This document shows, in pieces, positions 1 through 7,107 of a DNA stretch of 38,416 nt (position 1 is the first letter of the stretch; each line of letters starts with the position of its first letter). A program made the translations under genes and the position numbers. The notes beneath the pieces were generated by a model. It was not told the origin of the DNA. It searched no databases and was given only the letters and a program-made list of their open reading frames with translations. Source of the DNA: Vagococcus allomyrinae (GTDB taxonomy: Bacteria > Bacillota > Bacilli > Lactobacillales > Vagococcaceae); NCBI RefSeq assembly GCF_017829975.1, contig NZ_JAEEGA010000002.1:9846-48261 (forward strand), read 5' to 3'.

Positions 1-2
1 TC

Positions 3-11
3 TGGTATAAT
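3..11 (+). promoter_or_regulatory. extended -10 promoter of the AraC-type regulator
   Basis: A TGG spacer followed by TATAAT forms an extended -10 element about 45 bases before the regulator's ATG. The -35 region would fall outside the window, so only half of the promoter can be judged. An AAAGGATG ribosome binding site lies at about 42-49. Confidence 0.6.
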
Positions 12-56
12 AGTAATGGGAAAGTGCCCTGATCACAATGGAAAGGATGACGTTAT

Positions 57-857
57 ATGAGTATTTTCACCGAGGAAGAACTGACTTCAAAACAACCACT
101 GTTGGACTCTGATATCGAACCCTTTTGTCGAGAAATAAACTCTTGGGATGGCAACGCCTCTCAAAAGGATATCATTTTTGAAGAATTTTGTGTGAAGAGT
201 CAACATGGCTTAGTTGCCAATATCTTGCCGGATGGTTATTCTGCTATTTGCATTGAATTTGATAAAAGTGGTTCAACCAGTCCTTGTTATTTCGGTCGAA
301 TGAAGCAGATTAAAACTGTCGCTTATACGAAAGCCAAGTGCTATTTTGTCGTTAAAATACCGCCCAATTATATTTTCAATTCCCTTTTGCCAGCTAATGA
401 ATTAGTCAATCGAGTCTCACGTTTAGAAACATTTACCGATGCCTTTCGCCACTTTCCTTGGGAAACATTCACTCAGTTAAACTTCAATCAAAAAATTGAA
501 CTCTTTCAGCATTACGTCAATCGCTATTTACCATATCGACAACACGAAATGATTAATTTTATTCTTAGAGAATCCCTTGTAGGAGAAACAACACCCTCTA
601 TTAAGGAATTGGCCGCCCAACTCGGCGTCAGTGATCGTTATATTCGGCAATTATTCAATAATCTCTTGGGGTCAAGTCCAAAACAGGTTATTCAAGCTGT
701 TCGTTTACAACAAGCTATGTCACGAATTTTAGATCAATCCAAAAACGTCACCGACGCTTATTTAGAAACTGATTTTTATGATCATCCTCATTTCAATAAA
801 TTTTTTAAGCATCAAACAACCTATTCTCCCACAGAATTTAAAGATTTGATTTTATAG
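57..857 (+). CDS. AraC-family transcriptional regulator
   Basis: This 266-residue protein has a C-terminal AraC-type DNA-binding domain. The first helix-turn-helix spans about residues 182-203 (IKELAAQLGVSDRYIRQLF). The second, about 231-252, ends in the family signature DHPHFNKFFKHQTTYSPTEF. The N-terminal 150 residues are probably the sensor part, but I do not recognise its ligand. The ATG at 57 has an AAAGGATG ribosome binding site eight bases upstream. The gene is convergent with the alcohol/aldehyde oxidation operon that ends at 943, and it is the only regulator beside that operon. It is therefore the natural candidate to control it, perhaps in response to an alcohol or aldehyde. That link is inference from position only; the AraC-fold assignment itself is secure. 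Confidence 0.88.
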   Translation: MSIFTEEELTSKQPLLDSDIEPFCREINSWDGNASQKDIIFEEFCVKSQHGLVANILPDGYSAICIEFDKSGSTSPCYFGRMKQIKTVAYTKAKCYFVVKIPPNYIFNSLLPANELVNRVSRLETFTDAFRHFPWETFTQLNFNQKIELFQHYVNRYLPYRQHEMINFILRESLVGETTPSIKELAAQLGVSDRYIRQLFNNLLGSSPKQVIQAVRLQQAMSRILDQSKNVTDAYLETDFYDHPHFNKFFKHQTTYSPTEFKDLIL

Positions 858-895
858 CCATCCCACTATCAAAACGACTCACCACCATTAAAAGC

Positions 896-944
896 AGCGA
901 GCCCGATAGTAGATCTTCTATCTGACTCGCTACTCTGATTTTTT
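896..944 (+). terminator. intrinsic terminator of the AraC gene
   Basis: AGCGAG (896-901) pairs with CTCGCT (926-931), and an inner GATAG pairs with CTATC. A run of six T follows at 939-944. The T-run overlaps the stop codon of the convergent DUF554 gene. On the opposite strand only four T follow the stem, so termination of the operon from the other side is probably weaker. Confidence 0.75.
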
Positions 945-1647
945 ATGCAATCCAAGCATAAAGCGGCATGATGATTACGAGGGCTGGCAGCATATTGGCC
1001 ATGGAAAACTCTTTAATGTTCATAATCTGAAAACCGGTTGCTAACATGATGATTCCGCCAACAGCTGAAAAATTCACTAACATATCAGGGGTGGTCAAAG
1101 GAATAATCGTTGAGCCTAAAAAATACAAGGTTAACATCACTACTCCTTGGGGAATCGCTGCTAAACAAACCATATAACCGAGGCTGGTACCAAAAATAAT
1201 GGCGGTGAAAAAGTCCAGCAATGATTTAACGAGCAGTATATCATACTCACCTGTCATCCCTTCTGTCATAGAGCCAATTACGCCTAAGCCGCTGGCACTA
1301 AATAAAACTAAAATGGCAATAAATTGATTCATGAACTCATCTCCCCCTAAAGTTGGCGTTGATTTCAGCGCTTTTTCCAAGGGACTGCGAATTTTCCCAG
1401 CTAAGGCTTCAATCCGCTTTTCAATTTTTAATAATTCACCAATAATCACGCCTGCCAACACCGCAATTACCACACTTAACATATGAGTCATGCCAACCAA
1501 CATTGGCACGCCTAAACACAACGCAATTAAGCCAAATATCTGAGGCATCTTAATTCTGAGATACTCTGGAATAAAGCGCCCAATTGAAGCGCCAATCAGC
1601 CCTCCAATTAAGGTAGCGGTCATATTCACTAATGGTCCTACCGGCAT
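943..1647 (-). CDS. DUF554 family integral membrane protein
   Basis: This 234-residue hydrophobic protein matches the DUF554 (YdfK/YqgA-like) family in length and style. It has an N-terminal glycine-rich segment (GGLIGASIGRF, about residues 15-25) and roughly six to seven membrane spans separated by short loops. The function of the family is not established. The gene is the last of the operon, 47 bases after butyrate kinase, with a GGAGAGGAAG ribosome binding site. Its placement behind an alcohol-to-acid pathway suggests transport of the substrate or the acid product, but this is a guess. The family assignment is fairly firm; the role is open. Confidence 0.8.
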   Translation of the reverse strand: MPVGPLVNMTATLIGGLIGASIGRFIPEYLRIKMPQIFGLIALCLGVPMLVGMTHMLSVVIAVLAGVIIGELLKIEKRIEALAGKIRSPLEKALKSTPTLGGDEFMNQFIAILVLFSASGLGVIGSMTEGMTGEYDILLVKSLLDFFTAIIFGTSLGYMVCLAAIPQGVVMLTLYFLGSTIIPLTTPDMLVNFSAVGGIIMLATGFQIMNIKEFSMANMLPALVIIMPLYAWIA

Positions 1648-1694
1648 CTTCTTCCTCTCCTTATCTATACGTTCATCTCTTAATCAAATAACTC

Positions 1695-2756
1695 TCAACA
1701 TGTCAATTGATGACTGAGCTCTTCTCCTCTGAGAACTCTGGCAACCCCTTTAGCTAAGGCCATTAACTCTCGCTCACCTGGAACACGATAAACTGGCGCA
1801 ATAAAAGCCACTTGCTTTTCGACTGCAGCCATCAGCACATCGGAATAAGCCAAACCACCTGTCATAATAATACCCTCCACTTTTCCAGCAACTATTGGGG
1901 CAAGACTGCCGATGCCCTTACTAATTTGATAGGCCATGGCCTCGTAAACAAGACTAGCTTCCTCGTCGCCAATAGCTATTCTTTTTTCAACCTCACGAGC
2001 ATCATTTGTTCCCAAATAAGACAGTACCCCCCCTTGCTTCCGATAGTGAGTCATCATCTCTTTTTGACTGTGATCGTAACACCAAGCAATGACTTGTTTA
2101 ACAGGTAGCTCCCCCGTTCGCTCTGTTGAAAAAGGCCCTTCATCATCCGATATCAAATCAACCATTCGTCCCTGATGATGCAGACTGATGCTGTTGCCAC
2201 CACCTAAATGAGCCACAATATAGGTCACGTCTTCATAGGTCCGTTGTTGATTTTCCGCTACCTCTCGGGCAACCGCGCGCATATTTAAAGCGTGACCGAT
2301 ACTCTCTCGTTCCATTCCTTTTAAACCAGAAATTCTCGCCACTGGAGGAAATTCATCAACTGTTACCGGATCATAAACGAAGGCTCTGGTTTTTTTCCCG
2401 GCTACTGCTCTGATTTTTTCTGCTAAAAGGGCTCCTAAATTGGAGGCATGTTCAACTCTTGGCCGATACATCAAATAGTCCAACATCGCCTGATTAATTT
2501 CATAAGCACCTGATTGAACTGGTGGCAATAACCCACCGCGAGCGCCAATCCCATCTAACAACTTCAAGTTAAGCCCCCATTCATGGACCTGATCTAAGAC
2601 AGCTTGTAATCGTAATTCCAGTTGATCTTGAACGTGATCGAAGACTTGCAATTTTTCAACAGAATGAGCAATCGTTTCTTGGTAAACTATTTCTTCCTCT
2701 TCCACATAACCTATTTTGGTTGATGTTGCACCTGGGTTAATGGTCAAAATCCTCAT
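1695..2756 (-). CDS. buk: butyrate kinase (or branched-chain carboxylate kinase)
   Basis: Butyrate kinase converts acyl phosphate plus ADP to the free acid plus ATP in the cytoplasm. The protein is an acetokinase/ASKHA-fold enzyme. It carries the N-terminal phosphate-binding motif ILTINPGATSTK and the second nucleotide motif HLGGGNSIS around residue 185, and at about 353 residues it has the family's usual size. An upstream in-frame GTG at 2762 is possible, but the GGGAGG site at 2767-2772 is only four bases from it and ten from the ATG at 2756, which I prefer. The gene follows ptb by about 20 bases, the classic ptb-buk pair. The true acyl chain (butyryl, isobutyryl, isovaleryl or another) cannot be read from the sequence. 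Confidence 0.93.
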   Translation of the reverse strand: MRILTINPGATSTKIGYVEEEEIVYQETIAHSVEKLQVFDHVQDQLELRLQAVLDQVHEWGLNLKLLDGIGARGGLLPPVQSGAYEINQAMLDYLMYRPRVEHASNLGALLAEKIRAVAGKKTRAFVYDPVTVDEFPPVARISGLKGMERESIGHALNMRAVAREVAENQQRTYEDVTYIVAHLGGGNSISLHHQGRMVDLISDDEGPFSTERTGELPVKQVIAWCYDHSQKEMMTHYRKQGGVLSYLGTNDAREVEKRIAIGDEEASLVYEAMAYQISKGIGSLAPIVAGKVEGIIMTGGLAYSDVLMAAVEKQVAFIAPVYRVPGERELMALAKGVARVLRGEELSHQLTC

Positions 2757-2776
2757 CCTCACACTTCCTCCCTTGA

Positions 2777-3670
2777 TTAAGGTGTTACTAAGGTAGCCAA
2801 TAAAATGGACAAATACTTTTCTTCGCTATTGGATCCTCTTGATGTCATCACAATCGGGACCTTCGCACCACAAACAATTCCTGCCATCTTTCCTTTGCCA
2901 AAGACCATCATGCTTTTTCCCACTAAATTCATGGCCGTCATATCTGGTCCCACCAACATATCAGCTTGACCAGCCACTGGACTCTCATAGTGCTTAAGTT
3001 TAGCAATCTCTGGGCTGACAGCCAAGTCGAATGAAATTGGCCCGTCAATGTCACAAGGAATTGAGGCGTGTGTCTCAAAATAAGCTTTTAGTTGTTTGGC
3101 TTCAACAGAGGATTTAACCTTTTTATTAACCGTTTCTGCTGCAGCTAATACAGCCACTTTAGGGGACTGATACCCCAATTGTTTTAAGACTTCCAAACCA
3201 TGTTGGATAATAATGATTTTTTCGTCATAATTTGGTTCAGATACCATGCCACCATCTGTCGTCAAGAGTAATTTCGGATAAGCCTCCACTTGATTAAGAG
3301 CCACATGAGTCAACAACTGATCTGCCACAATTCCCGTTTCTTTTGCCACAATCGGTCGCAAAAAATCGCTGGTCTGAATATGGCCTTTCATCAAAACATC
3401 AACCGCCCCTTCACGAACCAGCCTAACCCCTCGGATCGGTGCCTCTTCAGGCGTCGTATTGACAATCTGAACTGAATCAAGTGGCAACTCCAACTTGTTC
3501 ATTTGAGCTTCAATCAAGAACTGATCGCCAATCAAAACAGGAACCACTTGTTTCGTTAAACGGCGATCAAAAATGCCAAGTAAACTGGCTGAGTCAGTTG
3601 GGTTTATCACCCCAACTTGTTTAAGAGGAACTCCTGATTTAGTTTTTAATGCTGAAAAATCCCTTAGCAT
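2777..3670 (-). CDS. ptb: phosphate butyryltransferase
   Basis: This enzyme exchanges CoA for phosphate on an acyl-CoA, making the acyl phosphate used by butyrate kinase. The 297-residue protein belongs to the phosphate acetyl/butyryltransferase family. Visible family segments include DVLMKGHIQTSDFLRP near residue 95, a central VAVLAAAETVNKK stretch and the C-terminal VPIVMTSRGSNSEEK. The ATG at 3670 is preferred over the adjacent GTG at 3673 because GGAGG at 3678-3682 lies seven bases from the ATG. It sits between the acylating aldehyde dehydrogenase and buk, so it links acyl-CoA production to ATP formation. Confidence 0.93.
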   Translation of the reverse strand: MLRDFSALKTKSGVPLKQVGVINPTDSASLLGIFDRRLTKQVVPVLIGDQFLIEAQMNKLELPLDSVQIVNTTPEEAPIRGVRLVREGAVDVLMKGHIQTSDFLRPIVAKETGIVADQLLTHVALNQVEAYPKLLLTTDGGMVSEPNYDEKIIIIQHGLEVLKQLGYQSPKVAVLAAAETVNKKVKSSVEAKQLKAYFETHASIPCDIDGPISFDLAVSPEIAKLKHYESPVAGQADMLVGPDMTAMNLVGKSMMVFGKGKMAGIVCGAKVPIVMTSRGSNSEEKYLSILLATLVTP

Positions 3671-3696
3671 CACACACCCTCCCTTTCATTCGTCAA

Positions 3697-3723
3697 AAGG
3701 CTCCCAAGAAACTTGAGAGCCTT
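3697..3723 (-). terminator. intercistronic hairpin between aldehyde dehydrogenase and ptb
   Basis: On the minus strand AAGGCTC pairs with GAGCCTT and an inner CAAG pairs with CTTG around a three-base loop. Only about four T follow. This looks like a leaky terminator or an mRNA-stabilising stem inside the operon rather than its end, because ptb starts right after it without an obvious promoter. Confidence 0.5.
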
Positions 3724-3728
3724 CCCCG

Positions 3729-5045
3729 TTATTTCTCAATAAAATTCGCAATTCGCGACACATTGAGCAGATGCTCAAAGGTTAGGTTCTCTGAAATAAT
3801 ATTATTTCCCCAAGAGCCACATCCCAACGATACCGTTGGGTTTAAGCCATTGTTAGGACTTCCCCCAGCATCAATTGTCGGCTGATTCACCACGATACGA
3901 CTAACGGGTAATTCTTGGCCTAAACGAATGACATGGTCTTCCGTATGGGTTAAGATCCCTGCTGAATGGCCTCGACCTTCCACGTTTAAGTTGGCCTTGG
4001 CAATTTCCACTGCCTGATCAAAGCTCTGATAACCATAAAGGCCTAGCACTGGATTCATCTTCTCTTTGGACAAGCTATCCGCTTCGCCATAATCACTTAA
4101 ACTTAGAGCGATGATCTCACTGTCAGCAGGCACCGCCACCTCAATAGCTTCACCAATAATCTGAGGAGACTTCCCAACAAAAGCTGGGTTACTTCGGCCT
4201 TCTGGAAATAGTAAATTCCGAAACTTGGCGACTTCAGTTTCATCAGTCACCACATATGCTTGTTGATTTCTAAGCTCTTCAAGGACTTCCTCTTGGCGAT
4301 CAATTGGGTAAATCAAAGATTGGGTGCAGGCGCACACTATGCCATTGTCAAAAGATCGACCAATCACAGCCATTTCGGCAGCCACCGCCACATTAAAGTC
4401 ATCATCTAAAATCAATTGAACATTTCCCGGTCCAACCCCATATGCTGGCTTACCACTAGAATAAGCCGCTTTCACCATACCAGGACCACCAGTAGCGACG
4501 ACCACATCAACCGCAGCCATTAATTCCTGAGATTTTTCAACAGTTGGTTCACTAATAACTTGTAGTAAATCCTTTGGCGCCCCAATCGATGCCAAAGCCT
4601 CTCGCATAATCTCAACAGTATGCGTAGTGGTCTTCAACGCTCGCGGATGAGGCGAAACAATCATCGCATTTTTTCCTTTTAAAGCCATGAGACCATTTCC
4701 TAAAGGTGTGATGGTCGGATTGGTAGTCGGTGCCACAGACCCAACAACTCCCATGGGATGGGCTACTTTAATCAGCCCTTTCTCTGGTTCTCTTCCAATA
4801 ATGCCAACAGATTTTTTGCCCTTTAAGTGATTGTAAATATTAGTGGCCATACCCTGATTTTTTCCTGTCTTGTGATCAACCCGACCTAAGCCGGTTTCTG
4901 CTACCGCCTCCTCTGCTAATTCAACATCGTGAGCTAAGATAGCTTCAGCGATGACGCGTGTCAACTCGTCGGTTTGCTCCTGATCATAGGCCTCAATTTC
5001 CGCCATCGCCAATTTCGCCTTAGTGACTAATTCATTGATTTCCAT
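3729..5045 (-). CDS. CoA-acylating aldehyde dehydrogenase
   Basis: The enzyme should oxidise an aldehyde to its acyl-CoA with NAD. The 438-residue protein resembles the N-terminal half of AdhE and the EutE/PduP group. It shows APTTNPT at about 105, the acylating-family motif SPHPRA at 131-136, ATGGPGMVKAAYSSGKP at 184-200 and the active-site region SFDNGIVCACTQS, with C238 as the predicted nucleophile. A second cysteine, C240, sits two residues later. It lacks the iron alcohol dehydrogenase half of AdhE; a separate zinc enzyme is encoded just upstream. It starts 17 bases after that gene and precedes ptb and buk, which would consume its acyl-CoA product. I see no microcompartment genes or targeting peptide. 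The chain length of the substrate is unknown. Confidence 0.88.
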   Translation of the reverse strand: MEINELVTKAKLAMAEIEAYDQEQTDELTRVIAEAILAHDVELAEEAVAETGLGRVDHKTGKNQGMATNIYNHLKGKKSVGIIGREPEKGLIKVAHPMGVVGSVAPTTNPTITPLGNGLMALKGKNAMIVSPHPRALKTTTHTVEIMREALASIGAPKDLLQVISEPTVEKSQELMAAVDVVVATGGPGMVKAAYSSGKPAYGVGPGNVQLILDDDFNVAVAAEMAVIGRSFDNGIVCACTQSLIYPIDRQEEVLEELRNQQAYVVTDETEVAKFRNLLFPEGRSNPAFVGKSPQIIGEAIEVAVPADSEIIALSLSDYGEADSLSKEKMNPVLGLYGYQSFDQAVEIAKANLNVEGRGHSAGILTHTEDHVIRLGQELPVSRIVVNQPTIDAGGSPNNGLNPTVSLGCGSWGNNIISENLTFEHLLNVSRIANFIEK

Positions 5046-5062
5046 CTAATTCGCCCCTTTCT

Positions 5063-6187
5063 TTAACTTGGTGGTTGATAAGATTCGTCCATTACCACCA
5101 CTGACTTCAATACTTTCCCTGAAACTGAGTCCGCTTCCGCTTGATTAATATCGGCAAATGGGTAATACTTAACAAATTGATCAAAGGGAAACTTACCTTC
5201 TTTATACAATTCAATGAGACGTGGCAGATGGAACTTAGGCATGGTGTCACCAATTAAACAGCCGACAATCTTTTTGTTACCAAAAACTAAATCGAAGAAG
5301 GTGTTGACTTCAAAATTCTGCTTCGTCACAGCTAATGGCACGAAGGTTCCACCGTTAGCGACTGCCTCCATAGCTTGATTCATCACGGGTTGAACCCCTG
5401 AAGTATCAATCACATAATCTGCTCCAAGGCCATTGGTTATCTCGCGAATTTTGCCGACCACTTGTTCGCTATCGATCCCACTATTAATCACATGCGTCGC
5501 GCCTAATTCTTCAGCTTTAGCAAGACGTTCTTCATTAATATCCAACGCAATAATCGTGCCGCAGCCGGCCACTTTAGCAGCCATTAAAGCAGCAAAACCA
5601 ACTGCTCCAGTACCAAAAATCGCAATTGATTGGCCAACTTTTGGTCGTAGTACATCTAAAACCGCACCACTCCCCGTCCCTAAGCCGCAACCTAAAGGCC
5701 CCAAAAGGCGCAAGTCAATGTCTTTATCCACCTTGACAATATTGGATTCATCTACTAAGCTATGGGTTGCAAACGCACTTTGATTAAAGAAATTGTTGAT
5801 TTTCGTGCCGTCTGCCTGTTCAAAAACAAACTCGCCTCGCTTATTAGTTCCCGCGTTGTTAATGTCCAACCAATGAATACATGAGGATGGATGTCCTTCC
5901 GAACACCGCTGACACTCTTGACAATAACCATATGACAAAATAACATGATCACCAGGTACAACACTTGTGACAGCTGAGCCAACTTTTTCGACAATCCCTG
6001 CCCCTTCATGACCAAGAACATTAGGAAATTTAATCGAATTACCGTTTCGCTCTGCATAATCTGACCGACATATTCCTGACGCAACCACTCTTAATAAAAT
6101 ATCTGTTCCTTGAGGCTCAGCCAATTCAACTGTTTGAATATCATAGGGCTGACCTTCCCCTTGGACTACTGCTGCTTTAATCTTCAT
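5063..6187 (-). CDS. zinc-dependent alcohol dehydrogenase, aryl-alcohol dehydrogenase-like
   Basis: This 374-residue medium-chain dehydrogenase should interconvert an alcohol and an aldehyde with NAD(P). Catalytic zinc ligands are C40 (GICRSD), H60 with E61 (GHEGAG) and the cysteine of the LGCGLGTGSG segment near 167. The structural zinc cysteines are C89, C92, C95 and C103. The Rossmann motif FGTGAVG lies near 192. The pattern is closest to the benzyl/aryl-alcohol dehydrogenase branch, but the substrate cannot be fixed from sequence. It is the first gene of the operon, with an AAAGGGG ribosome binding site, behind a promoter overlapped by a CcpA site. Confidence 0.9.
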   Translation of the reverse strand: MKIKAAVVQGEGQPYDIQTVELAEPQGTDILLRVVASGICRSDYAERNGNSIKFPNVLGHEGAGIVEKVGSAVTSVVPGDHVILSYGYCQECQRCSEGHPSSCIHWLDINNAGTNKRGEFVFEQADGTKINNFFNQSAFATHSLVDESNIVKVDKDIDLRLLGPLGCGLGTGSGAVLDVLRPKVGQSIAIFGTGAVGFAALMAAKVAGCGTIIALDINEERLAKAEELGATHVINSGIDSEQVVGKIREITNGLGADYVIDTSGVQPVMNQAMEAVANGGTFVPLAVTKQNFEVNTFFDLVFGNKKIVGCLIGDTMPKFHLPRLIELYKEGKFPFDQFVKYYPFADINQAEADSVSGKVLKSVVVMDESYQPPS

Positions 6188-6229
6188 CTGTCTTTCCCCT
6201 TTCTGTTACTTCTTACCTTCAGTTTAACA

Positions 6230-6243
6230 AGGAAGCGTTTACA
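6230..6243 (-). promoter_or_regulatory. cre site (CcpA operator) at the start of the adh-ald-ptb-buk operon
   Basis: On the minus strand the sequence TGTAAACGCTTCCT matches the cre consensus TGWAAACGNTNWCA at 12 of 14 positions. It begins one base downstream of the -10 box and covers the expected transcription start. A cre in this place normally causes catabolite repression, so the operon is probably silenced by good sugars. Confidence 0.75.
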
Positions 6244-6244
6244 G

Positions 6245-6273
6245 ATAATAGTAAAAAAAGGAACCTAGCTCAA
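6245..6273 (-). promoter_or_regulatory. promoter of the adh-ald-ptb-buk-DUF554 operon
   Basis: On the minus strand a TTGAGC -35 box (6268-6273) and a TATTAT -10 box (6245-6250) are 17 bases apart. The -35 is imperfect, which fits a promoter helped by an activator such as the neighbouring AraC-type protein. The leader to the ATG is about 50 bases. Confidence 0.6.
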
Positions 6274-6418
6274 ATTATCATCTTCACAAACAAAACCACT
6301 TCCCAGCGTCCAAACCTTCTTTTTAAGCTATCTCCCCTCCGTTACCTTTGTTCATTTCCAACTATCCTCTCATACCTCTCAACGTTAATTACTCGATGCT
6401 TTAGCGGAGTCCCCCAAC

Positions 6419-6457
6419 AAAAATAAGGCGAGACATCAGTCCCACCCTAGCTCTTTT
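6419..6457 (-). terminator. intrinsic terminator in the gene-poor region, possibly bidirectional
   Basis: Ten bases at 6425-6434 pair with ten at 6439-6448 around a four-base loop, counting G-U pairs. On the minus strand ATTTTTG follows. On the plus strand a T5 run lies at 6453-6457, so it may work both ways. It lies downstream of the small open frame at 6525-6704 and closes that transcription unit. Confidence 0.6.
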
Positions 6458-6524
6458 TCATAAAACACCTTCTATTTGAACGATTTGATATCAAGCAAAA
6501 TTTTTTTGCAGTCATCAGTTGTTG

Positions 6525-6704
6525 CTAGGCCTTCTTATACGCCACTTCCTTCTTTTTTAAACAATCAATATCAATACCTGTATATCGCGAAATTGTACAC
6601 AAGGGTAGTCTATCTCTTAACATTGTTCTGGCCACATGCTCTATCCCTTCTTGATATCCCAATGCGCGAAGATATTGATCACCTGGATCTTTCTTATCAC
6701 TCAT
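6525..6704 (-). pseudogene. small open frame of 59 codons, possible remnant of a PD-(D/E)XK nuclease-family tail
   Basis: The frame reads from an ATG to a TAG and encodes 59 residues. Its middle (YQEGIEHVARTMLRD, then LPLCTISRYTGIDIDCLKKK) resembles the C-terminal tail common in Rpn/PD-(D/E)XK transposase-like nucleases, where a GIE..ARxLL helix is followed by a short helix-turn-helix. The nuclease core is absent, a TAA stands two codons before the ATG, and there is no good ribosome binding site. I therefore read it as a scrap, although a small expressed protein is not excluded because a promoter and a terminator flank it. Confidence 0.4.
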
Positions 6705-6726
6705 TTCTTACACCATTTCTTTCTTG

Positions 6727-6897
6727 TCATTGATTTTCCAATAAAAAATTCACTTGATGCTTGCCCCAAAAGATAACATTTACTAAATAACTAAACCATT
6801 TTATCATTTTTCCAAGCGCAACAAATACTTGCTGTCTTTTCAACTTCCCTCTAACAAAAATAAGTCTCAAAAGATGGCCTTCAGTAAAAATACAGCA
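6727..6897 (-). pseudogene. degenerate open frame, weakly IS110-transposase-like
   Basis: On the minus strand 56 codons stay open between two stops, without an ATG at the front. The segment RGKLKRQQVFVALGKMIKW faintly recalls the C-terminal RGKxKKVALVAxxRKLL region of IS110-family transposases. An in-frame TAG precedes it, and the frame upstream is broken again. No terminal repeats of an insertion sequence are evident. The resemblance is weak and could be chance. Confidence 0.25.
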
Positions 6898-6950
6898 CTA
6901 ATGATCGTCCACTACGCTCTAACACTACTTTTGTGAATTAACTCACGTTC

Positions 6951-6979
6951 AGTATATCACGCAAACACCGTCCTTTCAA
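6951..6979 (-). promoter_or_regulatory. strong sigma-A promoter in the gene-poor region
   Basis: On the minus strand TTGAAA (6974-6979) and TATACT (6951-6956) are exactly 17 bases apart, and a TGA just before the -10 makes it an extended -10. It is the best consensus promoter in the window, yet no intact gene follows. The expected transcript starts near 6944, can form a small stem at once (GTGAGTTAATTCAC), and would run about 500 bases to the terminator at 6419-6448. Confidence 0.65.
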
Positions 6980-7062
6980 TGTTCTTCTTACTTTTTAAAC
7001 CGATTAAAACAACGGCTGGTTTCTTACTGATTGTCGTTCAAGCCATTAAAGAGTAGACTACT

Positions 7063-7096
7063 AAAACACCACCCCATCAGTTATTGGCATGGTGTT
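7063..7096 (-). terminator. terminator of the D-alanine--D-alanine ligase gene
   Basis: A 12-base stem with one mismatch (7065-7076 with 7085-7096) is followed on the minus strand by TTTTAG. It starts 11 bases after the ddl stop codon and separates ddl from the promoter at 6951-6979. Confidence 0.7.
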
Positions 7097-7107
7097 AATA
7101 AACTAAC

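Larger units (their letters stand above)
6188..7107. other. 920-bp region without an intact gene
   Basis: This is the longest stretch without a recognisable full gene. From right to left it holds the ddl terminator, a strong promoter on the minus strand, two short open frames that look like gene remnants, a terminator, about 130 bases in which I see nothing, and the promoter with cre of the alcohol dehydrogenase operon. It reads like the decayed remains of an accessory gene or element that kept its transcription signals. Confidence 0.6.

Noticed and set aside
6476-6733. 85-codon open frame on the plus strand
   Set aside because: It has no ribosome binding site and no family resemblance, and it lies opposite the more protein-like 59-codon frame.
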